Source: Actinomucor elegans
Lineage: Eukaryota > Mucoromycota > Mucoromycetes > Mucorales > Mucoraceae
DNA: 64,000 bases
Assembly: GCA_026027325.1 (NCBI GenBank)
Contig: JAMSLZ010000002.1
Coordinates: forward strand, 1,984,001 to 2,048,000
Direction of reading: 5' to 3'
Part shown: piece by piece, positions 1 to 11,398 of the stretch
How positions within the stretch are numbered: the first letter of the stretch is position 1
How the letters are laid out: each line of letters begins with the position of its first letter
Position numbers and translations under genes: made by a program
Notes under the pieces: model-generated
Told to the model about the DNA's origin: nothing
Seen by the model: only the letters and a program-made list of their open reading frames with translations
The model's database searches: none

Positions 1-958
1 GTATTAAAGAACGAGCCTTATGAAAAGCCTAATGAAAAGGGCCAATATACACAAAAGATTTATCGTTTAGCTTCTCGTGTTCCTGCTTGGGTTCGTGCTG
101 TTGCTCCTACTGGTGCTCTTGAGCTTTATGAAGAGGTAAAATAATTGCAATTCGGTTGTAAAAGCATGTATACTTATAGTACCTTGTAGGCTTGGAACGC
201 TTATCCTTATTGTAAAACTGGTAAGCTAAAAAAAAAGGGGGGGGAGCGCAAGAGGGATAGGGGAAAGCTCCTATCTGGATTGCTATAAGCTTTCCCGTAG
301 ATAGTAATGAACACGTTTCACTAACAAACTATTCTCTTTGTATTGGTTGATTAGTTTTAAAGGTAAGATATAATAACTGATAGTAAACAAGTTACTCAAT
401 TAGTTTGATAGAATGGCTATATGAAGGATGCTTTCTCTATTGTATATGAAACTCTCCATGTTGACGGTTCTCGTGGCGAATTGGAAAACGCTTTAAAGAT
501 TAGTAAAGAAGATCTCAAGAAACGTAATGTTATTATTATTGATATTGCCAACGACAAGATCGATGCCAAGGATTATAAGCCTGATGAAGATCCTAAAACC
601 TACCATTCTGAAAAGACTGGTCGTGGACCATTAACAGATCCCAACTGGCACCAGACTTGTGAGCCTGTCATGACTTGCTATAAGCTTGTTTACATTGAAT
701 TCAAATGGTTTGGTATTCAAGGCAAAACTGAGTCTTTTATTGCAAAGGCCATTCATACCTTATTTACTACGTTCCACAGGTACGGAATGACAATTATATT
801 ACGCTACATGTATTAACAATCAAATTAGACAACTCTTTTGTTGGACTGATAGATGGTTTGGTTTAACTATTGAAGACATTAGACAAATTGAAGAAGAAAC
901 AAAGAAAGATTTAGATGAAAAGAGAAATCAAGGTGTTCCTCTTGAACCTAAGCAATAG
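1..958 (+). CDS. Class I phosphatidylinositol transfer protein (3' part)
   Basis: Lipid-transfer protein that moves phosphatidylinositol between cytosolic membrane faces. The gene is cut by the window start; 223 residues are visible. The START-like PITP core is recognisable from [46 protein letters not shown] and the C-terminal [10 protein letters not shown] and [12 protein letters not shown] blocks, collinear with animal PITP alpha/beta. I read exons at 1-135, 190-220, 355-362, 412-779 and 829-958. The 8-nt micro-exon is needed to keep frame and restores the expected T-V-x-x-N spacing before YMKDAF. No C-terminal extension follows the PITP domain, so this is the short soluble class, not the RdgB type. 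Family assignment is firm; the inner splice sites are inferred from frame and homology. Confidence 0.9.
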
Positions 959-1067
959 ACATACAAAAAACAATAGATTATATAGAAAGCATCTTTCTTT
1001 TTGATCAATTATGTATATAACACATACAACCACACACATAAGCACATAATAAAATCTTTTTTTTTTT

Positions 1068-1694
1068 TTATTCTGATGAAGGTATTGAGCCTTTCACTAC
1101 ATAAAAGTTGCCGCTTTTCTGTTTAGCTAATTTTAATAAATCACGACCTCGTACTTGTTGCAAGGCTTCCACTTGATCATCATCTCGAAGTATTTGTCCT
1201 ACATCTTCTTTCCAAATATGAGTCAAGGGTTGATCTACTGCTATATCCAGCTGTTTGATATGCTCAGTAAACTGTGTCAATTGATCAATTTCTGCTTTGA
1301 GTTTGGCTTCTTGTTCTTTATTGGGTATATCGAGTCGAGCAAGAGTCAGTAAATGTCGAAATTGCTTGTCTGAAATGGGCTCGCCTGCAGGTTCTAATAA
1401 AGACTGAATCGACCAAGTTGGTTTCAGGGGCTAGTATATAGAGATGCATAAGAAGTGTAGCTCAATAAACTTTTTGTATAATACTGTATTTTACCAAGCA
1501 TTGCTCATCGACAGCAACTAATCGAAAAAGTACATTAGAACATCTATTCTGAAAGGGAATGACACGTGTAATAGTTACCTTTTGTCGTAAAAGATCGTCT
1601 TAAGCATTGTCGCTGTAGCACCAAAGGCAGCATTTCGAAGTTTTCTAATATTACTTAGAAAACAATTCTTTTCTTTGTTTGAATGCATGGCCAT
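1068..1694 (-). CDS. Glutamyl-tRNA(Gln) amidotransferase subunit C-like (mitochondrial GatC)
   Basis: GatC is the small subunit of the GatCAB amidotransferase that converts Glu-tRNA(Gln) to Gln-tRNA(Gln) in mitochondria. The exon at about 1068-1435 reads KPTWSIQSLL, then ISDKQFRHLLTLARLDIP, a helical stretch, THIWKEDVGQILRDDD and a C-terminal YVVKGSIP. This order (N-terminal helix, LARL motif, conserved lost-turn region with R-D-D) is typical of GatC. Upstream exons are uncertain. A piece at about 1493-1546 reads into RLVAVDEQCL. An ATG at 1633 opens a peptide rich in Arg, Ser and Thr that looks like a mitochondrial presequence (ends LRRSFTTK), but I cannot join it in frame; the ATG at 1694 gives an open but less convincing N-terminus. 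The 3' exon call is solid, the 5' structure is not. Confidence 0.7.
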
Positions 1695-2115
1695 GCTCGG
1701 ATTTGCTTAAACCTTGATTTTTTTAGTAGGTGTGCGAATATTTAAGCAGTATTTATTGGGTATCGGTGATTAAATCATAAAAGTTATTTTGCTTTCATTG
1801 GTTCTACACTAACAAATGAAGCTTCTTCGTAAAAAGAATATATATAAAATACAAAAGTATACTTCTATTATATATATAAATACATTTAGATTAGAAAACA
1901 TATATTTAATTGAAATTTCTGCAGTCAAAAGCTACGGACAAGATTTAAAAACAGCGGCTATAAGGAAAAAAAAAAAAAAAAAAGTAAAATGATTGGTTAT
2001 AAGTTTGTTAAAACGCTGTCCCGAGACTAGATTGAGATTTATTCTCGAGGCGAGGCTTTTCATTCGACCGCCCCTATCTTTAGTACAGATTTTTCTCGCT
2101 CCATTCCTTGTTTCC
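1695..2115. other. Intergenic spacer between divergent GatC and E2 genes
   Basis: About 420 bp, AT-rich, with TA-rich runs near 1850-1890 and an A17 tract near 1968-1983. It must contain both divergent promoters. I see no further gene here; the short ORFs have no recognisable content. Confidence 0.5.
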
Positions 2116-3138
2116 ATGAGCCAAACAGAACCAAGTGCACTTTTACTTCAAAGGCAGTTAAAAGGCAAGTCTTGTATGCGCCATTTCGCCTTGTAGATTT
2201 TAAATAAAAAAAAGAAAAAACAAGAAAACCACCAAAAAACATGTCTACTCTACAATGGCATTTCTTTGTTTTTGGTTTAAACTACTTGCACTTAGATCTA
2301 ATTTACTGATTTTGTCAAAATAGATCTTCAAAGGAATCCTGTTGAAGGCTTTTCCGCAGGACTTGTGGAAGATAATATTTACGAGGTAAATTTTTTTGAA
2401 ATTCAAACTAAATTTTTTTTTTTTGTTAACCCAGTTCTGCAGTGGGAAATCCTCATTATCGGTTCGCAAGATACGTTATAGTAAAGCATCACATTATTAT
2501 CTGTTGTTTGACAGCTATGTAAGAACCTTAATTAACAATGATCTTTTTTTCTTTTTTTTTAAGTGAGGGTGGCTTCTTTAAAGCACGCCTTACATTTCCT
2601 ACAGTAAGTATTAAATGTTTATCTGTAGTAATCTCTAATGCAATGATTAATAGTCTTATCCTATTGAACCACCAACAATGACATTCATTACAGAAATGTA
2701 TCACCCTAATGGTAAATCCCAGGAACCGTTTTGTTTTACACAAAAAAAAAGAAACTCAATCTCTTTTAAATAGTTTATCCAGATGGTACAGTGTGTATCT
2801 CTATTCTTGTACGTACCGTGTAACAATATGGCAATATGGTGATTAACATTTCAGAATAGCATCCACCAGGTGATGACAAGTATGGTTATGAAAAGGCAAG
2901 CGAGCGTTGGTCTCCAGTGCACACTGTAGAAACTATTTTATTATCCGTTATATCAATGCTTTCCAGTCCAAATGATGAATCTCCAGCAAATATAGAAGCA
3001 GCAGTAAGTAGTCTGATTGGTTGAACGCGTAAATGGCTGATTTTTTTTTATTGGTAATAGAAAGAGTACCGTCAAGACTATCCTCAGTTCAAGAAGAAAG
3101 TCTCAAGATTGGTCAGACAATCTGCTGAAATGATGTAA
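2116..3138 (+). CDS. Ubiquitin-conjugating enzyme E2, UBE2G1/Ubc7 type
   Basis: E2 enzyme that carries ubiquitin as a thioester for E3-directed protein modification. Eight exons (2116-2164, 2324-2385, 2443-2480, 2564-2603, 2654-2711, 2774-2808, 2860-3003, 3061-3138) sum to 504 nt, 167 residues, the normal size of the UBC core. Visible landmarks are [34 protein letters not shown], the [17 protein letters not shown] active-site block with the catalytic Cys, and the acidic insertion [18 protein letters not shown] that marks the Ubc7/UBE2G family. The SALLLQRQL start and [10 protein letters not shown] favour UBE2G1 over UBE2G2. The first intron starts with GC (GCAAGT) instead of GT; no GT donor keeps frame. 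For exon 6 the acceptor at 2773 rather than 2782 restores the conserved VYPDG. Confidence 0.93.
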
Positions 3139-3842
3139 ATAAAGCTGTAGTAATATTATCATATCCCATTATATAATACATAAATAATAATAAACCAGAA
3201 AGCCTTCGATAAGACTAGACGTCTTCATTTGCATTCATATAATTAGTTAAACTACGAGCCACGTTAGCCCAAATTGCTACAAATACTATATATTTCAAAG
3301 GCCCTAAATCATACCTGTATGGATCTATATCTATGAAAGTCTGTCTGATCATAATTCATTAGATTATCTCTTTCAGTTGATGAATTATATAGGCAACTTT
3401 ATTGAGATAGCTTGTTGTTGATGATGATTCAATTTTAAATTTTCGCTTTACAATGTACAGATATTGTCAATCTGTAGAATTTTCCACCATTAACACACCT
3501 CCACGAAAACTAGTTTAATAAAAATGAACAATACTTGCTCTATGATTTTCCCCTGGAAATCATAGAATTATCATGAGTTATAAACACAAATCTATAATGA
3601 GGCAACCCCATGTTGGCACATTTTTCAACTCCGCTTTCAAGATAGCGCCTTGCTTTGTTAACATGTAGCCTTGAATACTAGTTCATATTTTTGTATTAAG
3701 TAATTTTTAGTATTTTGCTAAAAGCTATTGAGCTTTTTCAGATCACTGAGGCTCACAAAGTTGTTCTGTACAATGCGCAATATCATACCTGCAAACTCCG
3801 TTTCATTGAATACAAAACCAGAGTTTATAAACCTCTATTGTC
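3139..3842. other. Spacer between E2 and aldo-keto reductase pseudogene
   Basis: About 700 bp of AT-rich sequence. No gene is supported. The last part (about 3715-3842) lies where the first exons of the aldo-keto reductase copy would be expected, but shows no convincing match to the intact paralogue at 5827. Confidence 0.5.
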
Positions 3843-4951
3843 CAGCCTTGGGTTAAGGGAGAAGAATCCCTTGATCTCATCAAGAAGGCTTATGATGCTG
3901 GTATCAATTGCTTTGATACTGCTAATACTTATTTGGGTGGCATAAACCCTTGAGCTTCTTGTAGTATAGTAAAATCTCTAATAACAACGACCATATAGGA
4001 AAGCGAGCGTATATTGGGCAAGACTATCAAAAAAATCAACGTGCCTCGCTCAAAGATCGTCGTTGCCACCAAAGTCTTCTTTACTGTCACTCGGGAAGTC
4101 TCTTTCACCTTCCCTAGTGATGCTAGCGATACCGCAGACTATATCAATCAAAATGGACTGTCTCGCAAGCATATTTTCGATGCTGTCGAGGGTTCACTTG
4201 AACGACTTGGCTTAGATTGCATTGATTTATACCAAATTCATCATTTTGATTATGCAAGTAATATAATAATATACACAAAAGTACCATTGACTAATGTCTT
4301 TTTTTTTGTATAGAATACACCTATCGAAGAAACCATGGAAGCGTTGAATGATCTCGTCCAATCCGGAAAGGTGAGATACATTGGCTGCAGCTCTTGTTAC
4401 GCTTGGGAATTCCAAAAGGCCAATAATATTACAGAAAAGAGAGGATGGACCAAGTTTGTCAGTATGCAAAACCTGTACAATCTTCTCTACCGTGAAGAAG
4501 AGCGCGAAATGTACCCTTATTGTGCTGACAGTGGTATCGCTGTCATTCCTTGGTCCCCCCTTGGTTGGTGGTCTATTAACTGGCAAGAATCGTGCTACTA
4601 CTCGTGCTCAAACGGATGCGTTTGGTGACAGAATCTATACTAAAGATAGAGAAAACAACAAAATAATCATTGATCGCGTGTTGAAAGTAGCCGAAAAGAC
4701 TGGCCATTCTGCTGCTCAGGTAACTATTAGATTATAAAGTTCAAAGTACTCGCCTTTTTTTTGACAATCTTTATGCCTAGGTTTCCTTGGCTTGGATGCC
4801 CACAAAAAGTTATGTCACTAGCCCTATTGTTGGCATTACAAGAGAGGGTCATTTGGACGATATGATTGCTTCTCTTGACATAAAATCGTATGAAGAAGAT
4901 ATCAAATACTTGGAGGAAGCGTATGAGCCGCACACTCCTCTTCCTTTTTAA
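3843..4951 (+). pseudogene. Decayed aldo-keto reductase, tandem copy 1
   Basis: Clear relative of the intact gene at 5827-7133, but damaged in at least three ways. The first exon and the start of the second (start codon, [17 protein letters not shown] region) are missing; homology begins at WVKGEEESL near 3850. The donor after the second exon, GTAAGT in the intact copy, reads ATAAAC here near 3944. A one-base insertion in a C-run near 4554-4560 (SPLGWW instead of SPLxxGLLTGK) shifts frame before the remaining third of the protein, which continues in another frame ([23 protein letters not shown]) to a stop at 4949. The catalytic-region words VVATK and YQIH are still legible. The block from about 4330 to 4555 is far closer to the paralogue than its flanks, suggesting gene conversion. 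Confidence 0.85.
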
Positions 4952-5068
4952 ATGATGCGCTTAGTATTCATTGAAAGCTATACGTTTCTAAATGATAATA
5001 AAGTATAAATATATATCAATTAATATTTTAAATATTTAACCTTCTTGTATTTTTAAGTCAATAGTGCC

Positions 5069-5102
<34 letters not shown>

Positions 5103-5826
5103 AACTGGCAGAAACAAAAATGCAACAAAAATGGAGTAATCAACTCCATATTGTTCAAGTGCCGGATGCTTTTTTTAATGGACCTTTGAGTTCATAATAC
5201 GTACAACAGCATTTAAAAAAAAATGGAAGAATTTGAAAAAGTACCTGATAATAAAAAAAAAAAGATGGCACTCTATAATTTATTATGCATCATTGATGAA
5301 TATAATATATTGATGTAAACGTAGTTAAAAAGATACTACTAACAGATAATTTTATTTTGTGCATGAAATCCTAATCAAATGCAGCATTAAATCGGAATCA
5401 GCTGAGAGATCTATAAATTTGAAGAACTAAATCATGCGAACTGTACGAACATTGAACCTACTGGAGCCGTCGTTTAACTAAAGCACTATGCATATATCAT
5501 ATTTTCACGTTGAAATATAGATTGCTTGTATTTTTTATAACTTAGTTCTACAAATTTATAGATCTCTCAGCTGACTCTGATTTAATGTCACATCTGATAA
5601 GCGTTCTGTTTTCAGTGGGTAGATTTTGGATAATCAAAATTGCTTTGGAGATTTTTACGCGTATTAATGCCGCCCAGAAATCTTAGCGTCTGTATTACAG
5701 TCAGTCTAATTAAGGACTTTTTCTGCAAGATAAGCCGAGTTTTAATGTTTTCTGACTAAACTATTCAGATTTTTCGCGTTGAACTATTTGTTCCATTTCT
5801 TTAGCGTTTTTTAACAAACAGAAACC
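4952..5826. other. Spacer with poly(T) tract and repeat-derived inverted pair
   Basis: Contains a T-run of about 31 near 5070-5101, AT-rich sequence, and the 45-bp inverted repeat arms listed separately at 5386 and 5542. No gene is supported. The promoter of the intact aldo-keto reductase must lie toward 5700-5826. Confidence 0.5.
5386..5586. repeat. 45-bp inverted repeat with 111-bp loop
   Basis: Left arm 5386-5430 and right arm 5542-5586 are reverse complements with 3 mismatches in 45. The arm core (GAGAGATCTATAAATTT) is the same word seen in the dispersed repeat near 16101 and, more loosely, near 35193-35575. I read this as two copies of that repeat in opposite orientation rather than a typical terminator. 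No transposon ends or target duplications are visible. Confidence 0.75.
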
Positions 5827-7133
5827 ATGTCAAATACTGAAAGCACACTTCCTAAAATGCAATACGTTCGACTCGGAAACACTGGTCTACGCGTGTGTAC
5901 CCTTCCAACAATACTATATCTTTACTGAAACTTGCTTTTTTATTTTTATTCAAAGGTTTCTCGTCTTACTTTGGGCTGTATGTCCTATGGCACTCCAAAA
6001 TGGCAAGCTTGGGTAAAAGGCGAAGAAGAGTCTCTTGAACTTATAAAAAAGGCCTACGATGCCGGTATCAACTTTTTTGACACTGCTAATGTATACTCTG
6101 CCGGAGTAAGTTTAAACATTATCAATAAGGCGTTGCCTAACAATCTTTTTTTTTTTTTTTTTTTTTTTTTGTATCTATGTAGGAAAGTGAGCGTATTCTA
6201 GGAAAAGCTATAAAAAAGTTCAACTTCCCACGTTCACGTATCGTAGTCGCTACCAAAGTCTTTTACACGGTTACCGACGATGCTTCTGTATCTGCATTTG
6301 GATCTGCTACAGATGATTATGTGAATCAAAATGGTTTATCTCGCAAACATATTTTTGATGCAGTAGATGCCTCTCTTGAAAGACTTGGTTTGGATTATAT
6401 CGATTTATATCAAATTCACCGATTTGATCATGCAAGTATTTACCCCATCACTATGATGTACAACATGCTGATTATCCTACACAGAATACCCCCATTGAGG
6501 AAACCATGGAAGCTTTGAATGATCTCGTCCGATCCGGAAAGGTGAGATACATTGGCTGCAGCTCTTGTTACGCTTGGGAATTCCAAAAGGCCAATAATAT
6601 CGCAGAAAAGAATGGATGGACCAAGTTTGTCAGTATGCAAAACCTGTACAATCTTCTCTACCGTGAAGAAGAGCGCGAAATGTATCCTTATTGTGCTGAC
6701 AGTGGTATCGCTGTCATTCCTTGGTCTCCTTTGGCTAGGGGCTTATTAACTGGTAAAAAACGTAACACAACGCGAATGGATAGCGATAGAACGATGAACA
6801 AGTATTTCAAAAGGGAGGATAGCAATGATGAAGCTATTATTGACCGTGTTGTGGAAGTAGCAGAGAGGCTAAATCGCTCTCCTGCCCAGGTAAATGATTC
6901 AAAAATTCTTGCTGGATTACAGTGTCGGTTAACAGTAGTTTCCATTACTTGCTTAATGATAGATTGCATTAGCTTGGTTGCTTTCAAAAAGTGTAGTGAC
7001 TAGTCCCATAATTGGTGCTGGTAAACAAGAACATCTCTACGATGCTATTGGGGCACTTGAAGTAAAGCTAACCGATGAGGACATTAGATACTTGGAAGAA
7101 GTTTATGTTCCTCGCTCACTCATCCCAATGTAA
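5827..7133 (+). CDS. Aldo-keto reductase, NADPH-dependent oxidoreductase family
   Basis: Cytosolic TIM-barrel oxidoreductase that reduces aldehydes or ketones with NADPH; the substrate cannot be told from sequence. Exons 5827-5892, 5956-6105, 6183-6431, 6485-6889 and 6963-7133 give 346 residues, normal for the family. The catalytic tetrad is visible in order: Asp in FFDTAN, Tyr in VYSAGESE, Lys in VVATKV and His in YQIHRFD. Cofactor-binding words follow ([35 protein letters not shown]). The arrangement resembles the yeast AAD/YajO-like group. The third intron begins GCAAGT at 6432, a GC-AG intron also present at the same place in the broken copy upstream. Start chosen at the first ATG giving MSNTE before the conserved YVRLGNTGL. 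Confidence 0.92.
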
Positions 7134-7268
7134 TCAAGCAATGGTACCGAAATAAAGTTGTTTTTCATACGGAATCAAGCTTTTTTTATTATTATTATTT
7201 GATATTTACAAATATATATATATACGGGGTATAAAATACGATATTGACACAAGTATTGCTTAATTTGA

Positions 7269-9297
7269 TTACCATTCTAATTCATTACTCTTTTCTTCTT
7301 CCTTTTCGGTTTCTTCCTTCTTGTCCGCCGAAGCTTTTTCAGCAGAAGCTTTCTTTGAAGCTTGTCTGTGCTCTTCTGCTTGCTTTCTATCACGTTCAAC
7401 CTTTTCCAAAAACTCAGGGATGCGTTCAAACATGGCTTCATAGATACGATCTCTTGTCCAACTTTCAGCGTTGGCCTCCAAGAGGATATCAATAAAGTAA
7501 CCCTGAACCTCAGCTGTAGTAACAGTACTGGCTGGGATCATCTTTTCAAATTTTTCTACATGTGTTTCAGCTATGGCTCTCTCTTCTTCCGATAAGGGTG
7601 CAGAGGTTTCTTCGTCTAATCCCATGAAGCGCCAGAAAGTATCTCTCACTTGCTCAGGCATAGCGTAATCAAAGTTAAGTTTGACATCGATTCTGCCTGG
7701 TCGAAGTAAAGCAGGTGTAATCTTGTTGATGTTATTGCAAGTCATAAAGACCACTAAAGAAAGTATCGGAATTTCAGTTATGTGCCGGTTTAATAAGGTC
7801 ATTTTCTTTACTTACTGCATCCGTCTTGAGATTGTAAACCATCCATGATATTCAGTAAACCAGACATAGTGACTTTGCCAGTGATTTCCGAATTACCAGA
7901 GGATTCAAACAAGTGATCAATATCTTCAATCAATAAGATGCAGTTTGGTGGCAAGCTTGACATCAAGCTAGAAAGCATCTCATTGTTAGTTCCGGCAATA
8001 GAGCCTAGAATGGCGATATCGTATTTAAGATGATTCTGAAAGAAGCAGTTAGTGATTTGTTGATAGCTTATATAATAATAAAAAACTTACTGCAACAGCT
8101 TGAATCATGGATGTCTTGCCAGTACCAGGAGGACCATATAGCAAATAACCTCTACGATGAGGGATACCTCTCTTTGTATACCAATCAGCACGCATCTTGA
8201 ATGTTTGCATATCTATGCACGAAAGATGTTTATCAGATAAAGTATTCACCCAGCCTTATAGGTGAACTTACCCTTAATCAAATGATCCTTTTGGCCATCG
8301 CGTAAATGGACGGAATCCAAATCTCTGTCAGGCACAGATCTTTCGTATCTCCAACATGAACCTGAAGCTTTATATACATTCTGTTATAACAGAGAAATCA
8401 GCAAATAGCCTTTACTATAGCATAAGACAATCATTTTACCTTAACAGTTTGGGTCTTGTTATATGCATCCGACCATTCTTGCAAAATTACATGTAAGAGT
8501 CTTGTATCACGAGCAAGCATACTATAATTTCATTATCTGTCAGTAAAAAAAAAAAATGTTACACATAAACTGTTCAACGTTACCTGACTTGAATGTGTTG
8601 TGGCTCTGATTGACTTTCCGTAGCAGAATACTCCTTAAACTCGATCCTGATTTTATGGCCTTTGTAAGTCAACTCTTCATCAAAAGTAGAAGCTATAAAA
8701 ATAATTGTCAGTATGCACGGAATGGATACTACCATTAATAAAAACTTACGAGGTCTTAATTGTACGCGTACAGGAGCATCTTCAGAGTCAATGGAAGATG
8801 TGGCACTATCGTACCATTCATCGCCATACCAGTCTTCATCATACTCATCAACTGAATTGGCATTATAGACATCGGCATACTGAGCAATACCAATAGTCAA
8901 GTTTTCTCGAGTGGATCCATGCTCGTAAGCATATTTGGAGACGATATCATACAAATTATCTGTGGCATAGATTTTGACAGCGACGGTACCAGGTGGTGCC
9001 ACACTTTTGAATAGATTTTCCGAGAATTTTGACCAGTAAGTTTTCAAGATAGCTATACATACAACTGTTAGGTTATGTTGTGTTCTTATCCTACTATGAA
9101 CACTTACGTGCAATATAAAAGGCCAAAGAGAGAGCGACCACATCGTTTCCAAAATACTTTTGAAGCAGGTTCACGACGCGTTCACCAAACACAGTTTTCC
9201 AAACGTTCTCTTCAGAGATCTTTTCCAAGAAGGTGAGTATCATGTTGAAAGCAGCACTGATGCTAGTAACAGGGTTTACAGCAGTAGAAACGGTCAT
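7269..9297 (-). CDS. BCS1-like AAA ATPase
   Basis: AAA+ ATPase of the BCS1 family; the founding member assists Rieske protein insertion into mitochondrial complex III, but fungi have several BCS1-like paralogues of unknown substrate. Seven or more exons on the minus strand. An N-terminal region with a hydrophobic stretch ([12 protein letters not shown]) precedes a divergent BCS1_N region. The ATPase part has [20 protein letters not shown] (Walker A), [12 protein letters not shown] (Walker B), the VVFMTCNN sensor and [12 protein letters not shown] with the arginine finger. The C-terminus holds TAEVQGYF, as in BCS1, then a long Lys/Glu/Ala-rich tail ([12 protein letters not shown]). The start at 9297 (MTVSTAV) is preferred; an in-frame ATG lies at 9312. 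It converges on the aldo-keto reductase. A true Bcs1 orthologue is less likely, because its N-terminal sorting segment is not obvious. Confidence 0.85.
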
Positions 9298-11398
9298 AAT
9301 GTTGTATATCAATTGTTATATATATATATATAAAGTGAAGATTGAATGTTTGAAAGGAAATGTGAATAATGCATTCAGTATTTATATAGACTAAGTGAGA
9401 TGCTGCGGTTTCGCTTTTGTGGCAAAGTAAGGCCCTTTCAATATGCATTAGCATAAAAAAATTCGACTACACCAAGAAATGAGTTCATCGATTTACTTTT
9501 TTTGCTATTTTGTAAGACATAGCAACCACCGACGGTACAACTTGGTAACAGATAAAAAAAGAAGGCTGTGTATTACTCATAATTACCCCCCCCCCCCAGC
9601 GTGCGAGTAGTGACAGAAACAGAGGCTTATTTCCTATGAAATACCATATTCAGTAGACTAATAACACAAGTTTATTGGATCCTCCGAAGGACTATAGTTT
9701 CAATGCGTAACAAAAAAATTGCTTGGTATTTGTATCACTAAATACTGCGCTTCGACAAGTAAATAGATGGCGCATTTACTGCCATGATGAAACCATATTA
9801 CTGACTTAGTAGACAACTCTTAAGGAAAAGGACCAAGTATTTTTTTTAGCGATCATAACAGAAATATGCTATGCGCGTTTAGATGCTTTTTTTTTTGAGA
9901 AGTCATAACAATATGTTTTATGTGTTTAGGCATTGATGAATTTTTTTTTGTAGAAGGTGCTAGATGATTCTCCAAGGCTTCATACCTTACTTGACTCACT
10001 TTGAGAATAGCTTATTGATCTAGCGCGAAGTTGGCCTTCAAAATAAATTTAAACAGTCTCTTCTGAGACTGCTTGTTTATTCGCTTATAAAAAATTTTCT
10101 ATAACCAAAGGCCAAACTGTTTTTTTTTCTCTATTGAACAGAAAAGGTAAAGTATTATATAAAAATATTTGAAGCTTGAATGATACGTACGAAAGAGAAA
10201 GATTGCGGCGATGACCAAACGTATCACACACACACTGAAAATCCTGAAACCACTGAATGAGTGGTTCTTGAAAAAAAACCAATCTTCTCTCTGAGCGGTC
10301 TTTCTCTTGTGTACATATATTTCATTCATTCTTTGTCTTGTGAATTTAGCTTTACAGATAACTAATGTTTTAATTCTATAGGTATTTTTGCTCTTATCTG
10401 TTTTACTATTGTTTATTTTATTTTTTATTTTAATAAATTATCTCTTTTAATATATACTCTAGTTATATGTATATTGTATTGTGTTTTCAAATGATGCTAC
10501 TGCTCTTTCGAGATTAGAATGCGTACTTTTTCAGACCAAGAGTACCTGTATTAATATCGCCAGTCTCTCTTTTCCGACAACTTATTGATTTAATAATATT
10601 TGTTACAGTCAACTATAGCTCAACCAAGTATTGTTTACGAGATGTGCGGTACAATGAAATCATAAAACCTTATTAGATGCAGCAGCTCATTCTGAGCATG
10701 GATTACTTGTCAAATGCGACATTTGATTGAGATCGACCAAGATCGCTCAAGTTAAACAATGGCACTTTGTTAAAAATTTGAAAGTTCAGGAACAGACTAA
10801 AAATTGAAATCATGATCATAGATGGCGGTGGATCCGAAAATTTCGTCTTGGCACTTGGTAAAGCTTGTAAAGAATCAAATTCCTTATCGAGTAGTATAGA
10901 TATTGTAAGAAAATCAAAAGACAGAGCCTTGCTTTAAAGAGTAAAACACAGTATATTGTCAAAGTTGTTCCAAGCAATCATAAATCAATATCATAATAAA
11001 ATTACATTATCGGAGAGTTTTTTTATTTTATTTTTTAGTTGTATGCACTTTCTAGATCATAAAACTCTGTTTATGTTAGTTGTCTGATTTAGATACTGTC
11101 ATAAATTTTAAGAAATCTTGTCAAGGTATGAATGGTGGACCAGATGCTTGACATCTATCAACCAATCAGAAAAAAACAAATAAAGCCAATCATCCGCCTT
11201 AGGTTTGTGATATAATTGAAATACAGAAATGTTATAGCCTCAACTGCATTATGCTATATACTACGGAATTAAAGGCTTGTTTTTCTGTTCTTCATCATAT
11301 TGCTAAAGAATCTACAGATACAATTCATTGGGTAGGGTAATATTACATTCCAAAACACACAAAATAGTCATTTTTTTTATTACAACCAAGGCAAGTAA
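9298..11398. other. Long AT-rich intergenic region
   Basis: About 2.1 kb. Near 9310-9335 there is TA-rich sequence at the BCS1-like promoter and a C-run near 9588. The remainder has only short ORFs with no domain words and no tRNA-like box B that I could find. I see nothing functional beyond the flanking promoter and 3' region. Confidence 0.5.

Noticed and set aside
5386..5586. Hairpin as a transcription terminator or MITE
   Set aside because: Too long for a simple terminator and no target duplications or element ends; better explained as inverted copies of the dispersed repeat.
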